A stretch of DNA of 64,000 nucleotides, taken from contig CM049307.1 of the NCBI GenBank assembly GCA_026874595.1, positions 56,189,870 to 56,253,869 on the forward strand, written 5' to 3'. Under the pieces are notes generated by a model. That model worked only from the letters and a program-made list of their open reading frames with translations. It searched no databases and was not told the origin of the DNA. Shown one piece after another: positions 21,870 to 34,817 of this stretch (the first letter of the stretch is position 1; the number at the start of each line of letters is the position of its first letter). The stretch comes from Sipunculus nudus (Eukaryota > Annelida > Sipuncula > Golfingiida > Sipunculidae). Position numbers and translations under genes: made by a program.

Positions 21870-24595
21870 CTTTCAAAGAATGGCATTGTTACACACGTAC
21901 GAACCAATCTACGAGGACATGCACATCCGTATTGGGGATATTTTGTGTACAAAATATTCAGTATTCTGTTAATTAATATAAATTATTATAAACGTGGTTT
22001 TCCGGGAGAGAACCAAAGGATAACAGACGTCATACTTTCTATAAATACTTGAAAAAATTAGATATCTAGAAAGCACCCAGAGAGCGAAGAAATCCGCCGA
22101 GAAAGCTCATTAGCCCCATGCCATATTGTCAGAAATGCAGCATTTTTTCCTTTTAAAAAAATGCCTGAATTCCGATGGTGACCCGGATCACCCCAAACAT
22201 CTTATTATTTGTTCCTGGTATCACTGCCGAGCTACCCTATTGTCCGTTAAAACTGTTTGAGTAATGTTGCTAACAGACAAACACACTGACTATCAGACAA
22301 ACAAATCAACGCCGGCAAAAACATAACCCCCGCCCCTTGGCTTGAGGTATTTATTGACATTGGATTTTCATTGATTCTAAAATTCAATAGCACATATCAT
22401 CTAATGGGTGTCAATCGTTGTTAAAAATGTTCACGGCAATTGCTTGAACCTTTTTTGAGATAATGCCTTCCAAAGAGCATGGCGCACGAACAGACAAACG
22501 GGCGGAAAACCTGATTCTATAGGGTCTTACTCCATACTGTTTCCTCTTTTAATATCTTGGGAGACCAAAAAAACCCACATTTGAACTTTTGACCTCATAC
22601 TTAAAATAAAGTGCGCAAGCATACTAATCATCGGGACATCCGGTCACAACACGCAAAGGCATCTAAACAGGGAGGGGGGATTAAATATCCCTCCCCAACT
22701 TTTTATCAAGAGGCGGATAGTCAAAGTAATTACCCCCCGCCCCCCCCCCCCAATATTCAGATTATCATATTTATACACTGGAATATATTAATAATTACAC
22801 TTTGGTTCCATTTCTGAGATTACTATGAACTATTATATTTCTTAATCTGGTTTAGAGTTAACCAATACTGGAATCATACCTTTTTTAAATCTTGTACTGA
22901 ATTGTAATATATTTTAAATGTGTCACATAAAACAATAAAAGATCAATAAAAAATTATCCCAAACTTTGAATTCCCTCACACGCCACTGGTAACCGTTAAA
23001 AAATTAATAATATTTGTTGTTTATTTTTAGTTTATAGCCCGATACAAGTCTCTTTGGACAGTTTTTTTTTGTTTCATGGTTTCATGGATCTGGTAATGCC
23101 CTGTGCTTTTTCAGCTCTCTTTGTGCCAAACAAACCAACCTAATGGGCTTTTTCGTTATACTGTCTTTCGCTGTATATATAATTGCCGCCCTTTACCAGT
23201 GCCCATTTACCAGACCAGATTTGTCAGTTTAAATGTTTTTTTCTTTGTACTGTCCATAACATTAGATAACTGTCCAGTTTTGCAAATTTTGTAGGTTTTT
23301 ACAGGGAATAAAGTAAGATATTAATAGCGCAGGGTACCAGTCTGATCGGTGATTACCGTTTGGCATGTCACGTGATAGCCTGAATCCGGGTTCTGTGTTC
23401 GTTTCTCTACTTGATCAGTGTCGGCTGTAGCATAACGGTAGATTTTGATAGCGGGGTGTTTCTGTTGAACCTTCTTGAGAATGTATTGGTCAAGTTTCTT
23501 GAGTAAACCTTTTCCTTGGTGTATAGATTTAAGCCTCATATTCCCAGCCAAAGACACGGTGCCTTGTTCCAGAACCCTATGTCCCATAAATCCAATCTAT
23601 AATACAGGAAAAGCGGCGCAATATGCTCATTGTTAAATACCATATATTATATAATATATACATGCACACACACATTTTCTACATATACATATATATTGGT
23701 ACGTTCACATTTTGCGCAGGGGGAAATATTGGGCCGAAACCGGATTCGAACCAATATCGGTGGCGCAAATGTACGCGTTCCAAGAGAAACAGTTCTGTCC
23801 GATTTTTATACAGTAAAATCTTGCCTTAACCAGCCCGCTAACACGACCACTTTATATACTGCAATACTGGGAAGTACAAACAGGGCCTTATTCACTAGCG
23901 CCATATCGGCCCTCTGTCATTACGACCAGATTACTGGCTGTCAGAGTGCTTTACATCTAGGTCTGAGGAGAGCATTATAAGACCCCGTGAGGATACAAAT
24001 ATATTCGTCAATTCTGACAACGCCTCATGGCCTACAGGTACACTGTCAATTGACATAAACCAGACTAATCGTTAACATTGTTAGTATACTTTGTAACAAC
24101 ACCAAACATGTTCGTTTTAACTTAGCATATTGGTAAACCCCACCGCATGTTTGTTGAATTTATGACCGCATAAATACAGGCATGGCTCGCAAGGTATACT
24201 GGGCGCAGCCAACTTGTACGCGATATAGCAAATGACTCGTTACCATAGAGACGGAGCAAAGCCTCCCACCCCCCCCAAAAAAAAAAAAAAAGTCACAGGT
24301 ACAAAAACTCTTAAAGATTACTATTTACGTATTTTTGTAAGAGTTTTATAGTTCTGAAAGAGTGAGTCGATCAATAATTATTAAACAAATAGAATGAATT
24401 ATTAGATATTATTTTACTTACGATTTCGCCTTCATTTTCAAGTACGTAAGAGAAGCAGCTTGGATCGTTGATGGTGTCGTCGTACCGGTCAGGAAAATAA
24501 TCCAGGCCGATGTAGACAGACTGGTTAATGGCGAATACCGCATCTTTATCTGCTGAGGTTGCTACTCGGTATCTTATACCCGAGTTATCCGCCAT
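21321..24595 (-). CDS. NAT16-like: NAT16-like GNAT N-acetyltransferase, three exons (gene B)
   Basis: Joined from complement(24422..24595), (23357..23596) and (21321..21869), giving 58 + 80 + 182 = 320 aa. NAT16 family members acetylate an amino-acid amine with acetyl-CoA (histidine in fish). The substrate here is unknown. Exon 1 has VYIGLDYFPDRYDDTINDP, the family's N-terminal signature. Exon 2 has the acetyl-CoA loop HQGKGLLKKL and ends SGYHVTCQT. Exon 3 is the poorly characterised C-terminal domain (LHLSGRGYVITLHFS, PEHFKNHLEEMLRTIPGG). Exon lengths 174 and 240 equal those of the plus-strand paralogues. Exon 3 could instead begin at 21863 (CAG acceptor), two residues shorter. The reading frame is intact. 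It lies 26 kb from the tandem cluster and in opposite orientation. Confidence 0.88.
22170..22500. repeat. Dispersed repeat with GGTGACCCGGATCACC and CAGACAAAC motifs
   Basis: Lies in gene B intron 2. It has GGTGACCCGGATCACCCC, TTTGTTCCTGGTATCACTG, GCTAACAGACAAACACAC and AACATAACCCCCG. This order recurs in repeats of many marine invertebrates. It is probably a decayed SINE or LINE tail. Confidence 0.5.
23357..23596 (-). CDS. NAT16-like: Gene B exon 2 (acetyl-CoA binding)
   Basis: Acceptor TTATAG above 23596, donor GTAATC at 23351-23356, 240 nt in phase 0. It begins IGFMGHRVLEQG and contains the HQGKGLL loop. Confidence 0.88.
23690..23840 (-). repeat. Possible tRNA-derived SINE fragment
   Basis: The minus strand has GGTTCGAATCCGG (23738-23750), a good Pol III B box, with GGAACGCGTACATTTGCG upstream. 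No cloverleaf could be folded by eye, so it is not called as a tRNA. Confidence 0.3.
24422..24595 (-). CDS. NAT16-like: Gene B exon 1
   Basis: ATG at 24595 and donor GTAAGT at 24416-24421, phase 0, 58 codons ending NEGEI. Confidence 0.87.
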
Positions 24596-25777
24596 TTCAC
24601 TTGGTTCCTGAAGAATACATGCGGAATAGGGATTACGTTCAGGTCCATTTCATTGACCAAGTGACATGCACAAACATCATTTTCCCATGCGAGATGTATC
24701 ATATGAGCACTTCAGTGTGAAAAGCTTTTAAAAAAACACACAAATAATAGATCATTATTTCATTTTCTTTTTTATAATTTAAATAAGCTTCCGTTTAACT
24801 ATGTAAGTTCTTGGCTTAATAATAGCACGATTTCATTAATATATAATGTCATTAATAAAGTTAATGAGACACAAAACGGTATATGTAATTGGGATTCGAA
24901 AGTAAGTAAGCTTGGGCGTGTTCAAAGGTGCTGAAAGGTTCGCCCCTGGTGATAAAATATATTCGTATTAAGTGTGAGAAAGTAATCGCAAATTAATGGG
25001 CCACAGAGGTTGTCATATTATTATGTTATTTACACCAACCGTATCTCCTAAATATGCTGTCAAGATCCGCCTCTACGCATGCGCGAGTGTCATGACAATA
25101 AAGCACTTTCTGTAATGGCTACACGTGTTGTTAGTGTGCTTATATGACAAGGTGATACAGACTATGTGAATATGTGCGGTTTAAACACGATTTGAGAATT
25201 AGTAAATAGAACGCACATTCGGTTTTAATATTGGAGCGCCTCCTTGCGGCCGTATGAGATATTAACACAAAATAAAAATCCGTCAGAGGTTGGTCACACC
25301 AACAACTCACGGCAGTGTCAGTTTCCTGTGCTGTGTTGCGCAGCTCTGTCTTTTATCAATGCACACACGTGTACACTTATATGAATAACCGAAAGCTCAA
25401 AGGTGCGAGTTGCCTGTGTACCTGAGCACAGCCTGGGTCAGACAAAATGCCATTATTAATCTATGCATACACATCGACGCTTTTCAAACGCACATGGTTG
25501 CTTAAATGATAACTTAGAAAATTCTAGATACATGGCTTACCGTGCATAACTTTAATACCGACCACAGTCACGTTTTGCAAGTGTACGCTGGACTAAAACT
25601 GTACTTTGTTCAAGTCGGCTTTGTCACGTGATTATTATATTTTTATACGACCCATTTATCTCACCGAGTACTAATGCACTGTAATACACACTGTTGTCGA
25701 AACGCCATCCTCCCGCCAGAGGACGTTAATTTCTACTCAAAACGAATCTTATCCTGGTAAGCCCCGTGGCACGGGGC
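24596..25777. other. Intergenic 5' of gene B
   Basis: No coding sequence seen. It includes GGAGCGCCTCCTTGCGG near 25230, similar to GCGCCACCTTGCGG near 33564. The promoter of gene B should be here, but I could not place it. Confidence 0.4.
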
Positions 25778-25988
25778 GGATCCAGGATTTAGGAAAAGGG
25801 GGGGTCCAACCCAGGAGGACTAATAAAAATCCTAAAAAAAGGTCATCAGATCCGGAAAAAGGGGGGGGGGGGTCCAGGCCGCAAAATTTCTTCTACAACC
25901 CTTTAAAAAAGGCTGCTTCGCGTGAAAAAGGGGGGGTCCGGACCCCCTGGACCCCCCCCCCCCCCCCCCCCCGGATCCGCTTCTGAGT
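25778..25988. mobile_element. Foldback MITE with GGCGGATCC ends and G/C homopolymers
   Basis: Begins GGGCGGATCCAGGATTTAGG and ends CCGGATCCGCTTCTGAG. The inside carries G runs (25800, 25860, 25928) and a C run of about 20 (25955-25974) that can pair. It is the longest member of a family also seen at 2383, 53484 and 59763. Confidence 0.65.
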
Positions 25989-25994
25989 GGGACG

Positions 25995-26310
25995 GCCGGG
26001 ACTACTTATCTCAACTGACAAACTTTAAAATCAAAATTTGTTACCTTTCAAGGAACTACCTTCTTTTTACATTTCCATTGCGTATGCTTGCAAAATATTA
26101 CTTATACCGTCAGGTCCTTGCCACCAAACACCCATCTTTATTCAATTTGCCTTGAAACAGTTCTTAACAAATGTAATGAAATGGTTAACACCTACGCCAT
26201 GTGTGTATTTACTATCCGTGGTGCATTTTGCGGGTCAGCTTGTGACGCTCAAAAACCCTAAACAGCAGAGGCGTAGTCTTATGAAACCCGATTCTGCGTA
26301 GTGTTTTGGA
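25995..26310. repeat. Dispersed repeat, copy 2
   Basis: Same family and orientation as 13150-13487, with scattered mismatches and a shorter middle. Here it directly follows the foldback MITE. Confidence 0.6.
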
Positions 26311-26636
26311 ACGCTTGATGAATTGATCATGTTTTTTAAGCTAAACGACAACCTTTGGTCAGTGGGATTTTGGAGCGTCTAAAGGGAATATGTCAGATTC
26401 TGAGAATTTTTATAGTCTATGATTGCAGTCTGAGCCTACATATGTACCGAAACCTCCGCCAGCATACTAATCAAAATTTGCTCTGTGCTACACAGTTTCA
26501 TGGCTAACCAACTCCTTTGCTTGATATTAGCTAGGTCAGCTCTAGAACAAAAGTGACGTCCTATACTAATGACTGAAACTAAAGAAACTGGAATACCTAA
26601 GTCGGGAAGGGGCTGTTCTGCGTCTTTTAGACATGT

Positions 26637-26737
<101 letters not shown>

Positions 26738-27137
26738 GTCTCCTACTAAACATATCAAATATTGTTTGTTCGTGCATTATTATTATGATTATTATTAATA
26801 ATTTTGTGAGGTATTCAATTGTTAATTATGTTAACCGTGGGGCTCATCTATATATATTTATTTTTTATTTATTATAATATTGTGAAGGGTGGCCTGTACC
26901 AGAATAAGAATTCTGTTATAAGCAGGGCCCTCTTCCAAGATATGCAAGATATTATAAACAATGGAACATGATAATAAAAATCCATAAAAGTAAATGTACA
27001 ATGCGAAATATAAAAGACATAATGAGACTGTAAATCATTACAAAGGAATGATAATATCATAAAATTAATAAAAGGGACGGTACTAACAGCGGTAAGAGCA
27101 ACGATTACATCTAGAACAATTTCGTGCTGTGATAAGA

Positions 27138-30047
27138 TTATGACATCATTGTAAAATCGGAGAAGTACGAACGTGATAATTTTTTAAAATGCTGCAAATT
27201 AGAAGCAAACTTAATGTGTCGAGGAAGGGAGTTCCATAGAGTACTGCCTGCATAAAAAGAGGTAGCCTTGAAGGCTTCAATACGCGGTTTCGGAAGGATA
27301 CAGTTTTTGTTTTCGGTTAACCGCGTCGAATAATTATGAATGCCCTTCGCCATATGAAAATTCTTACATAAATATGAAGGGGCTAAATCATTTATGCATT
27401 TATAGGTTAAAATAGATAGGAGGTACAAATATCGCTGTTCAATTGTCATTAAGCCTATTTCTTTCACTAAATCTAAACTTCTTTGAGTTGGGTCGTAATT
27501 TTTCGTTATTATCCTAGCCGCACGACACTGCATTCGTTGGATTGCGGCACGGAATGTGCTGGGACAGCTGCCCCATACTGTTAGGCTATAATCTATTGAG
27601 GGTTGAACAATGGCGTGATATATAGTGACTAAAAACTTCTGTGGTAGAAATTTGCTGAGCCGATATAAAAGTCCAATTTTGCAACATAGCTTTTTAAAAA
27701 CGGTAGAAGTGTAAGATTTCCATGTGAGATGGGCGTCAATGATCAAGCCAAGGTGAGAAAATTCATCGACATTCGGGACAATATCTTTATCGATAATTAT
27801 TTGTAATGAATTTGATTGTTTGCGTTGCTTGGAACTCACAAGCATAGTAGCTGATTTTGTGGCGTTTGCAATTAGTTTGTTTTTATTTAGCCATTTAGTA
27901 ACTTGGTCTACAGCAGCCTGTAACTTATGTTGTGCTGATTCGCGATCGATGCCGTCTGCGTATAGCGTGATGTCGTTAGCATAAATCGAGCATTTTGCGT
28001 CTGTTACATTATCGGGCAAGTCATTAAGATATAGTAGGAAAAGAATGGGTCCAAGTACAGTGCCTTGTGGTACACCTGTATCGATGGTTTTCACCTCAGA
28101 ATTATAGTTATTGAAGCAGACAAACTGCTTTCGGTCGTATAAATAATTATAAAACCAGGTGTGCGAGTTTCCATTTACGCCATACTGTTTTAATTTACCC
28201 AATAATATATCGTGATTTAGGGAATCAAAACCTTTTTTAAGGTCGAGAAAGCATATGGAGTTTACACGTCCGCAGTTCATAACTGTCAGCCAATTATCAA
28301 CTATTCTATGTAATGCAGTTTGGGTAGAGTTGTTTGCAAGAAAGGCAGTTTGTTCAGGAGATATCAAGCGTTTGTGGAGATGACGTTTAATGTGCTTCTC
28401 TAAGATTTTAATCACATGGCTGGTGATCGAAATTGGCCGGTAATTGTTAGTATCAGAAAGTTTCCCTTTACCCTTATAAATGAGTACCACCCTTGCACAC
28501 TTCCAGTCAGGAGGAACTATTCCTGAGTGATAAGTTAAGAATATGTGTCAGCGATGGCGCTAAGATGACCGCGGCCTCTCCAAGTAAGAACCCCGGCATA
28601 TTAAGGACATCAATTCCATGTTTATTCTTAAATGCGACTAGAAGTTTCACGACATCCTGTTGGCTCATTTGAGGGATTGAAAACCGAGAATCAGTAAAAT
28701 CAGGTTGGTCCTGCACAACATCTTTGGTAAATGCTTTGGTTAAAGTTTTTCCAACTGAGGCAAAGAAGTCATTCAGGTTATCCGCAGACTATCTTGACCC
28801 CGGCTAACTGGATTGATCACGTGTTTTAAAGACTGCCAAATCTCCTTGGGAGATTTTGATGACTGTGCCTTGTGTCTATAATAGGAACGTTTCAGTTAAC
28901 GGATCATGCAAGTGACCCGATTACGTAACCGCCTGAACTGTGCCCACAGCTGTGGATCATTATTTGACACAGCAGATTTACGAATGCGTTCTCGGTTATA
29001 TATTTGAGGCTGGATATCAGGTGACATCCAGGGATTGTGTCTATTATTTCTAACTCTAAACGTTCTAAAAGGTGCGTGTTTATTACATATGGTCAAAAAT
29101 TCATCACGCCATAGATTTCAGGCTGAGATGACATCATTTACATCGAGAAGACAGTGAAATGTTAATGATGATTGAATGGACCGCTTGAAGGCAAGGGGAT
29201 CAAATTTCTTAAAGGACCTAACTCTCACAAATTTGGTTCCTTTTTGGCAACTGCCTCCTGAGAGCCGGGTAAAAATAATATAATGATCGCTAAGTGACCA
29301 CGGAATAACGCCGGATGATGAGTGAATACCGGGTGTATTTGTAAAAATCAAATCTATCGTACTGGATGAGGTTGCGGTGACTCGAGTTGGGGAGGTTATA
29401 AGTTGATGAAGGTTGTATGATGTGGCCATATTCACCAACTCAACATTTATAGACGCTTTGGGGTTATTAAAATCAATATTAAAATCGCCTATGATCACTG
29501 TATAAACATGTTTAGCCATGGCAAGGCTAATGTTATCGAAGAGAAGTTGTAAATAACTTTTGTCAGAGTGAGGCGGTCTATATATACACCCGATCAGAGA
29601 GTTACGTCTGTTCCATTGAATTTGGACCCAGATTACTTCTAGATGATCATTAGAAATAAAAGGACATACGGTAGATTGCAAGGAACTTTGTACATAAATG
29701 GCAACACCTCCACCATGTCTATTTCGGTCTTTTCGGTAGAGAGTATACCCCGGGATTTCGATTTCATGGGTTGCGATACTATCGTCCAACCAAGTCTCAG
29801 TGAGACATACTACATGGACCGAACCAACCTTTAAGAGGAGCACTAATTCGTCGAACTTGGGAGGAAGACTTCTTACATTTAAGTGGATTATAGTTAGGCC
29901 ATTCTTCTTTCGGATACACTGTAGGAGTGTTTCAATTGAGGTACCATTATCATGCGTGTTTGAGGAAGGCACGTTTTGATAATCGGGAATGAACCCGTCA
30001 TTGTTGTGACCAGGTAAGTAACTCTCGTTGTAAGGGGTACTGTTCAT
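27138..30047 (-). pseudogene. LINE ORF2: endonuclease and reverse transcriptase, inactive active site
   Basis: Endonuclease motifs: IIHLNVRSLPPKFDEL, LTETWLDDS, GGGVAIYV, IGDFNIDF, STIDLIFTN, LSDHYIIFT. After a stop near 29118 and frame changes (29096-28507) the reverse transcriptase runs 28490-27138: IYKGKGKLSDTNNYRPISIT, FLDLKKGFDSLNHDIL, DTGVPQGTVLGPILFLLYLN, YANDITLYAD, and the ending LWNSLPRHIKF. The usual YADD box reads YAND (AAC codon near 27980), removing a catalytic Asp, so this copy cannot be autonomous even apart from its frame breaks. Confidence 0.9.
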
Positions 30048-30252
30048 GTTAATTCTATTACTGCTTGCTTGTGAAAATTTTTAAGAGAGGTTGCGATTTT
30101 GATTACATCACATATATTTGAACGGAGTGCCTTTGTTTAGATGGAGGTTGTCAGATTTTAGTGTAAATGGACCAAGGTTATCATTCATTAGCAGAGTCCA
30201 TCCGTTTTTTTCAGCGTTGATTTCTAGTGCGGCATTCAGAAGTCTTATTCTT

Positions 30253-31909
30253 TTAGGGTCTGCTAATCACTGTGCTAATTGTGACGTGCTTAATACTAGG
30301 ATTCTGTTTTATAATTGGCACAATCTTACGGAACTTACGAATGCTAGTGTCTGCATTTTCTTTGCTTACATGATTTGTACCGATGTGTATGAGAAGATGG
30401 TCAGATTTGACTTGCTTGATCCTATCAATAGCATGATCAAAAGTAAACACACTTGAGTCCACATGCACATTGACTTTGGTTTCATCGGAGAGGTCAGAAG
30501 AGTTCAAGTTCTTTGTCATTGAGTCCCCCAGGACAGTTACGTAAGAGGATTGGCAGGGCCTTGTTTTGTGTTGTTTGTGTTCGTGTGAAGGCTTGGGCGT
30601 AGAGGTCCCTGATTTCTTCTGAGCTCTGTTTACATTGCATGTTGCTGGGTTTACATTGGAGTCGTTGTGTACTTCTGTGGAAGCGTCTGTGCTAGGACAC
30701 GCGTTTACGTCTCGGAAGCTGATAGTTGAGGCTGTTACAGACGAATCTTCACTCGTTGGATTTGATAGTGTGGAGTTTAGAAGAGTAATGGGTGTACTGG
30801 TATTCAGCGTAGTCTGTGTTGCAGTGGTCTTGATTTTTGGAGTTGAGGGTGGATCATTTACTGGTGATGACGAAAGGCAGTTTGTTGTTACGTTACATTT
30901 GCATTGACAGCATCGTGTTGAGTTCGATGGAGTGATACGTTCCATGAAGGCATTAATCTGGGTTTGAAGGGCTATGTTTATCTCAATTAGCGACTCAAGG
31001 CGGGTAGCAAGGAGGTTGATTTTGTGTGGATAGTTTCTGCACGTTATACACGTCCAGATGCCAAGAGTTCCACTATCCTCTCCTACACATACTGGATGGA
31101 ACCAGCTCATACAGATGCAGCATCGAACCATAGATTCATCAGCATACTTGCGATCATATACCCAGTCCTTAGAGCAATATGATTCTTCTTGATCTTTGGT
31201 TTCAAGGTTGCGTTTTGATTGCACTTTAAATGATGGTTTTTTTTTTAGTATTACGTGTCTGACGTTCACATGTAGCTTTATCAGGTGTTAGTTTATCACA
31301 GTTTGATTTTGTGTTCACCTCATTGTATGAATTAGGAGAGCAATGGGTGTTATCATTCAGCTCAGCGTGTGAAATAGGGGAGCAATGGATGTTATCATTC
31401 AGCTCAGCGTGTGACATTACACTAATATCCAGAGGTGATGGAGGCGACGTAAAGGCTGGCGATAATGGAGAGTCTTGAGGTATTGATGAGTTTATTTCAG
31501 GTAATGGACTCATTGAGTTGGAATTTTGAGGGGTCTTCTGGAAAAGATCCCCCAGGATGTTGTCTGTTGTTGTTGACCCTTTGTTCTCAATTGGGGATGA
31601 AGCGATGACCGCAACACTGGTTTCACTCAATCTGGTTTGTACTCTGTTGTTTATACCATTAGATATGAATAACGCTTTGCATGAAAGTACAGGTTTTGGT
31701 ATTGACGGGATTATATTGGCAAGTTCTGCCTGGATTGCTGACTTGCATTTTGTTTTCCTGAATTTGTTTAGGTCACACTTCTTCATATTATGAACAGTGG
31801 TATTCCAGTTATTTGTGACGTCTCTGATGGCTTGCTCGAGTTTTTCTTTTGTCGGCACAGGCAAGCTATCGAGCAGCATGTTAGATTGTTGAATCAGTTT
31901 GTCAGACAT
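30253..31909 (-). pseudogene. LINE ORF1: PHD-like finger plus SGNH-esterase-like domain, frameshifted
   Basis: The N-terminal part (31909-31226) is Ser/Pro-rich, with a tandem repeat of SHAELNDNIHCSPI type. At a ten-A run (about 31240) the frame shifts into the second part. That part has a zinc-finger pattern CCICMSWFHPVCVG...WTCITC, a probable coiled coil (LESLIEINIALQTQINAFME), then TVLGDSMTKNL and LLIHIGTNHVSKEN, the GDS and GTN blocks of SGNH esterases. ORF1 proteins with PHD and esterase modules are known from CR1-type elements. The first Cys pair of the finger looks damaged (YCSKDW). Confidence 0.8.
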
Positions 31910-32240
31910 GATTTCTTTTGCGTATACACTAATATGAGTTCGATAAAACGTCTTAGTGACTGTTTATAGGAAGATGAGAGAACAGGACGCGGGGTTTGTT
32001 TACAGTTTCCAGGGGCGACGTCTTGAATGTTATGATAGATAAACTTACTTTTCCGTCGCTGAAATATCACTCAAACATCCCCACAACACAGTGTAGGGGA
32101 ATGCATGGAATATCACAGTTTGTCTTCTAAAACATGTGCTTGTAAAATCCGTTTAAGAGCGTAAAATCCATTAAAATCCAATTAAAAATGTGAGCACTGA
32201 GAAGTTCGTTCTCGTACGCCCGAGTCTGCCATTATAAGGC

Positions 32241-33245
32241 ATTATATGAACAACAGAAAAATACATGCACCAATAAGTTTAGTGTTGTAACGTAATTGTA
32301 ATTTATAAATAGAAGATGGTCAGCACACATGTAAAACAACTTAAATAGATTAACTATTATATGTCACTGAATCTGTCAAAGGTTACTGCAACTATTTTAC
32401 ATGTTAAGTTGTGATAATGAATTCTATGATATAGGTCTTTCGTAGATAAATTATTTTTGCAGCAATTCATTTCGAACTGGAGCCAATTGGAGTTAAAAAG
32501 TAATAAAGATAGTCTGAACTGAGGTAATTAAAATACATAAACACATTTATATGAAAGTGAAAAACACTCATTGACTGTTATTTGCATGCCATTTTCAGGT
32601 TTATATTATTATTTAAAATGTAGCTTTCAAACATCAAGCCTGGCAATCCAGCTCCAGTGACAGTAGCTGGATATTTAGAGGTGATTTTAATTACCCCAGA
32701 ATCAAGAAACCGGAAGCTTTTCTATGGTCGTTTGGTGTATTCCAGGGTAATTTAAAAAAATGAGGCATAACAAGCATCTAGTGAAAGTACAAATAGCTTG
32801 CATGGATTGTTTGATAGTTTTTGGCCATCCAACATGATGTTTCAGAACAATAATTTAGGGTTTGGAGACTTCACTTCTGCACACAACAAAATAGAAAAGA
32901 GGGTTAGTAAAAAACATGAGAGAAAGGTGTAAGTTTACAATCCCTTTACTGTTTAGATTTATTTTAGAAATTTTCAAAGTCTGATACTCTTAACATTTAC
33001 ATAACAGACAATTTCTTGCCAAGCTTTTGTTCTTTCTTTACAAATTTTCAACAAATACAACACAAAGTTTCCCTTTAGGTCAATAGAAACCTTTAGAACT
33101 GATAATAAATATACATTATTATATCAGATATATATTTATATTTACATTACAGACAATATCTTGCTAAGATTTTCTTTCTTTTCTATATGGGAATAATATT
33201 ACCACACTCGTTCATAGAAAAACATGAAATTATTTATTTACTTAT
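32241..33245. other. No gene seen
   Basis: AT-rich sequence without convincing exons or terminal repeats. Two similar blocks containing ACAGACAATWTCTTGC (near 33003 and 33145) hint at a decayed duplication. Confidence 0.4.
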
Positions 33246-33416
33246 GCGCCATATTTAATCTTAGTGTGTGTATACTTAAATAATCGAACATAAAATAAAT
33301 GTGAGTTATCAAACATAACACTTGCAAGTAGTTGACCAGCATAAGTTTAAGCAGAATTAAAAGGGGGCGCACCCCTTTGCCCCCCCCCCCCCCCCCACAT
33401 GAATACGCCCCTGCAT
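33246..33416. repeat. Dispersed repeat with GGGGGCGC and GAATACGCCCCTGC end, copy 1
   Basis: Matches 50832-50972: ATCGAACATAAAATAAA, AACATAACACTTGC, AGTTGA-CAGCA, AAGGGGGCGC-CCCCTT and GAATACGCCCCTGC. This copy has a C run of 17 inside. Confidence 0.75.
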
Positions 33417-34168
33417 AAAAATATATTATGGTGATCTAGATTATCCCAATAATTTAATTGGTTAATTGTTCTTTGGGTATTGCCAAAACCCTCCACAACT
33501 TTGCATCAAATATGTTCATAATTTTTGCTAAATCAATGTACAAAATGGAAAAAAATTAATACCGCGCCACCTTGCGGAAGCATAATAAACTAACACCATT
33601 ATCATGTTGAAGACCATCCTGGAAATGAGCTGTACTGCTTCCATTGACAACATTGATTTTCTTTCGAGTGGCCTTACCTGTGATATTCTGCCTCTCATAA
33701 ACCTGGCTTGTTCTGAATTGACTGACTACATAAAGGCCGGACGTTTTAACCGTAATGTTATAACCATGACAGCAGAGTACATTGGTTCTTAAGACAAATT
33801 GTGTTTCACTTTAAAAATGGTTTTGCTTTTATGAATCTGTGTTTACATTTTTTGTGTTCATGATTTTTCAAAACTTAAATTATAACCTTGTGTGGTAACT
33901 TCCGACTTTAAAAAATATATTACATACCCCAAATCAAAGTTTTTATCTTACCTGTGAAAAATAAAACATTTAAATATTATGACAATAAAATATATTATTA
34001 GGTAAATGTGCATTCCAAATGGATAATGTGTAGAGGAGAGAATAAATCTGAATTTTCATTATAATTGCTGAGAGGGTGAGGGTTATATCAACAGTGGATG
34101 TCTGCCCAGAGGGAGAAATTGTTGAGTTGAAGAATTATGGTAATAAAACAATTTAAGTATCAGCAGCT

Positions 34169-34170
<2 letters not shown>

Positions 34171-34228
<58 letters not shown>
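34171..34228. repeat. (CT)n microsatellite
   Basis: About 28 CT units. Confidence 0.97.
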
Positions 34229-34231
<3 letters not shown>

Positions 34232-34375
34232 ACTCACAAAACCCATAAAAAACACCAACTGAGAAGCATTTTTGACACAAGTTTGTAAATAGAAGGTTCC
34301 TTGCCAGTTTTAAAGCCAGCTATTCACCTGTTTTATCTGTAGAATGTATGTGATTACTGGCTTAGGCTGCATATG

Positions 34376-34817
34376 TTAAAGGTGCCCATTCACCTACCTT
34401 TTGAAAAAGAATTTATGTGATTTCTGGTTTCCTCTGTGTATATATTAATGATCTAAGGGTAATTTTTGTTGTGAAAAGGTCTTATAAGGCCTGCGTGAAG
34501 GATATATGAACTTGTTTATCAACAAAATGTTTGTAAACACAGCAATATTGACAAACGGCAAAAACGTGTAACCTAAGGTGGTAGAAAGGTCACTTGTTGC
34601 AAAACGCCATTTGCAAAGCTCTGGCTTATCTTACTTGCTGCCAGGTGAATTTGTTTTAATTATTTTGGCAGGCCCCCACATATCATAAACACGATGATAT
34701 TAACAAAACAAACAGCTTGTGCGCGGTGATATCCACGTTTTCTGCCCTATTGTTTATAAAAGCTCCAAGGGATTACCTTCAGTTTATGAGGTTAGATAGG
34801 TGATGAGGCCCCTTTAA
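34376..34817. mobile_element. TTAA-ended MITE, copy 3 (best preserved)
   Basis: The left end TTAAAGGTGCCCATTCACC and the right end, on the other strand, TTAAAGGGGCCTCATCACC are inverted repeats of about 23 bp with a few mismatches. TTAA at both ends fits a piggyBac-type target. 442 bp, no ORF. Confidence 0.8.

Larger units (their letters stand above)
26846..32240 (-). mobile_element. CR1/L2-type LINE, nearly full length
   Basis: Layout on minus: 5' region from about 32240 (GCAGACTCGGGCGTACGAG), ORF1 (31909-30253), ORF2 (30047-27138), then a 3' UTR with GAGGGCCCTGCTTATAAC and CAGGCCACCC, ending in AATAAATAAAAAATAAATA. No target duplication was identified, which is common for this group. It lies between gene B and the repeat field and holds no host exon. 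Confidence 0.88.

Noticed and set aside
33604-33792. 62-codon plus-strand ORF with ordinary-looking composition
   Set aside because: No recognisable domain, no splice signals in matching phase and no partner exon nearby.
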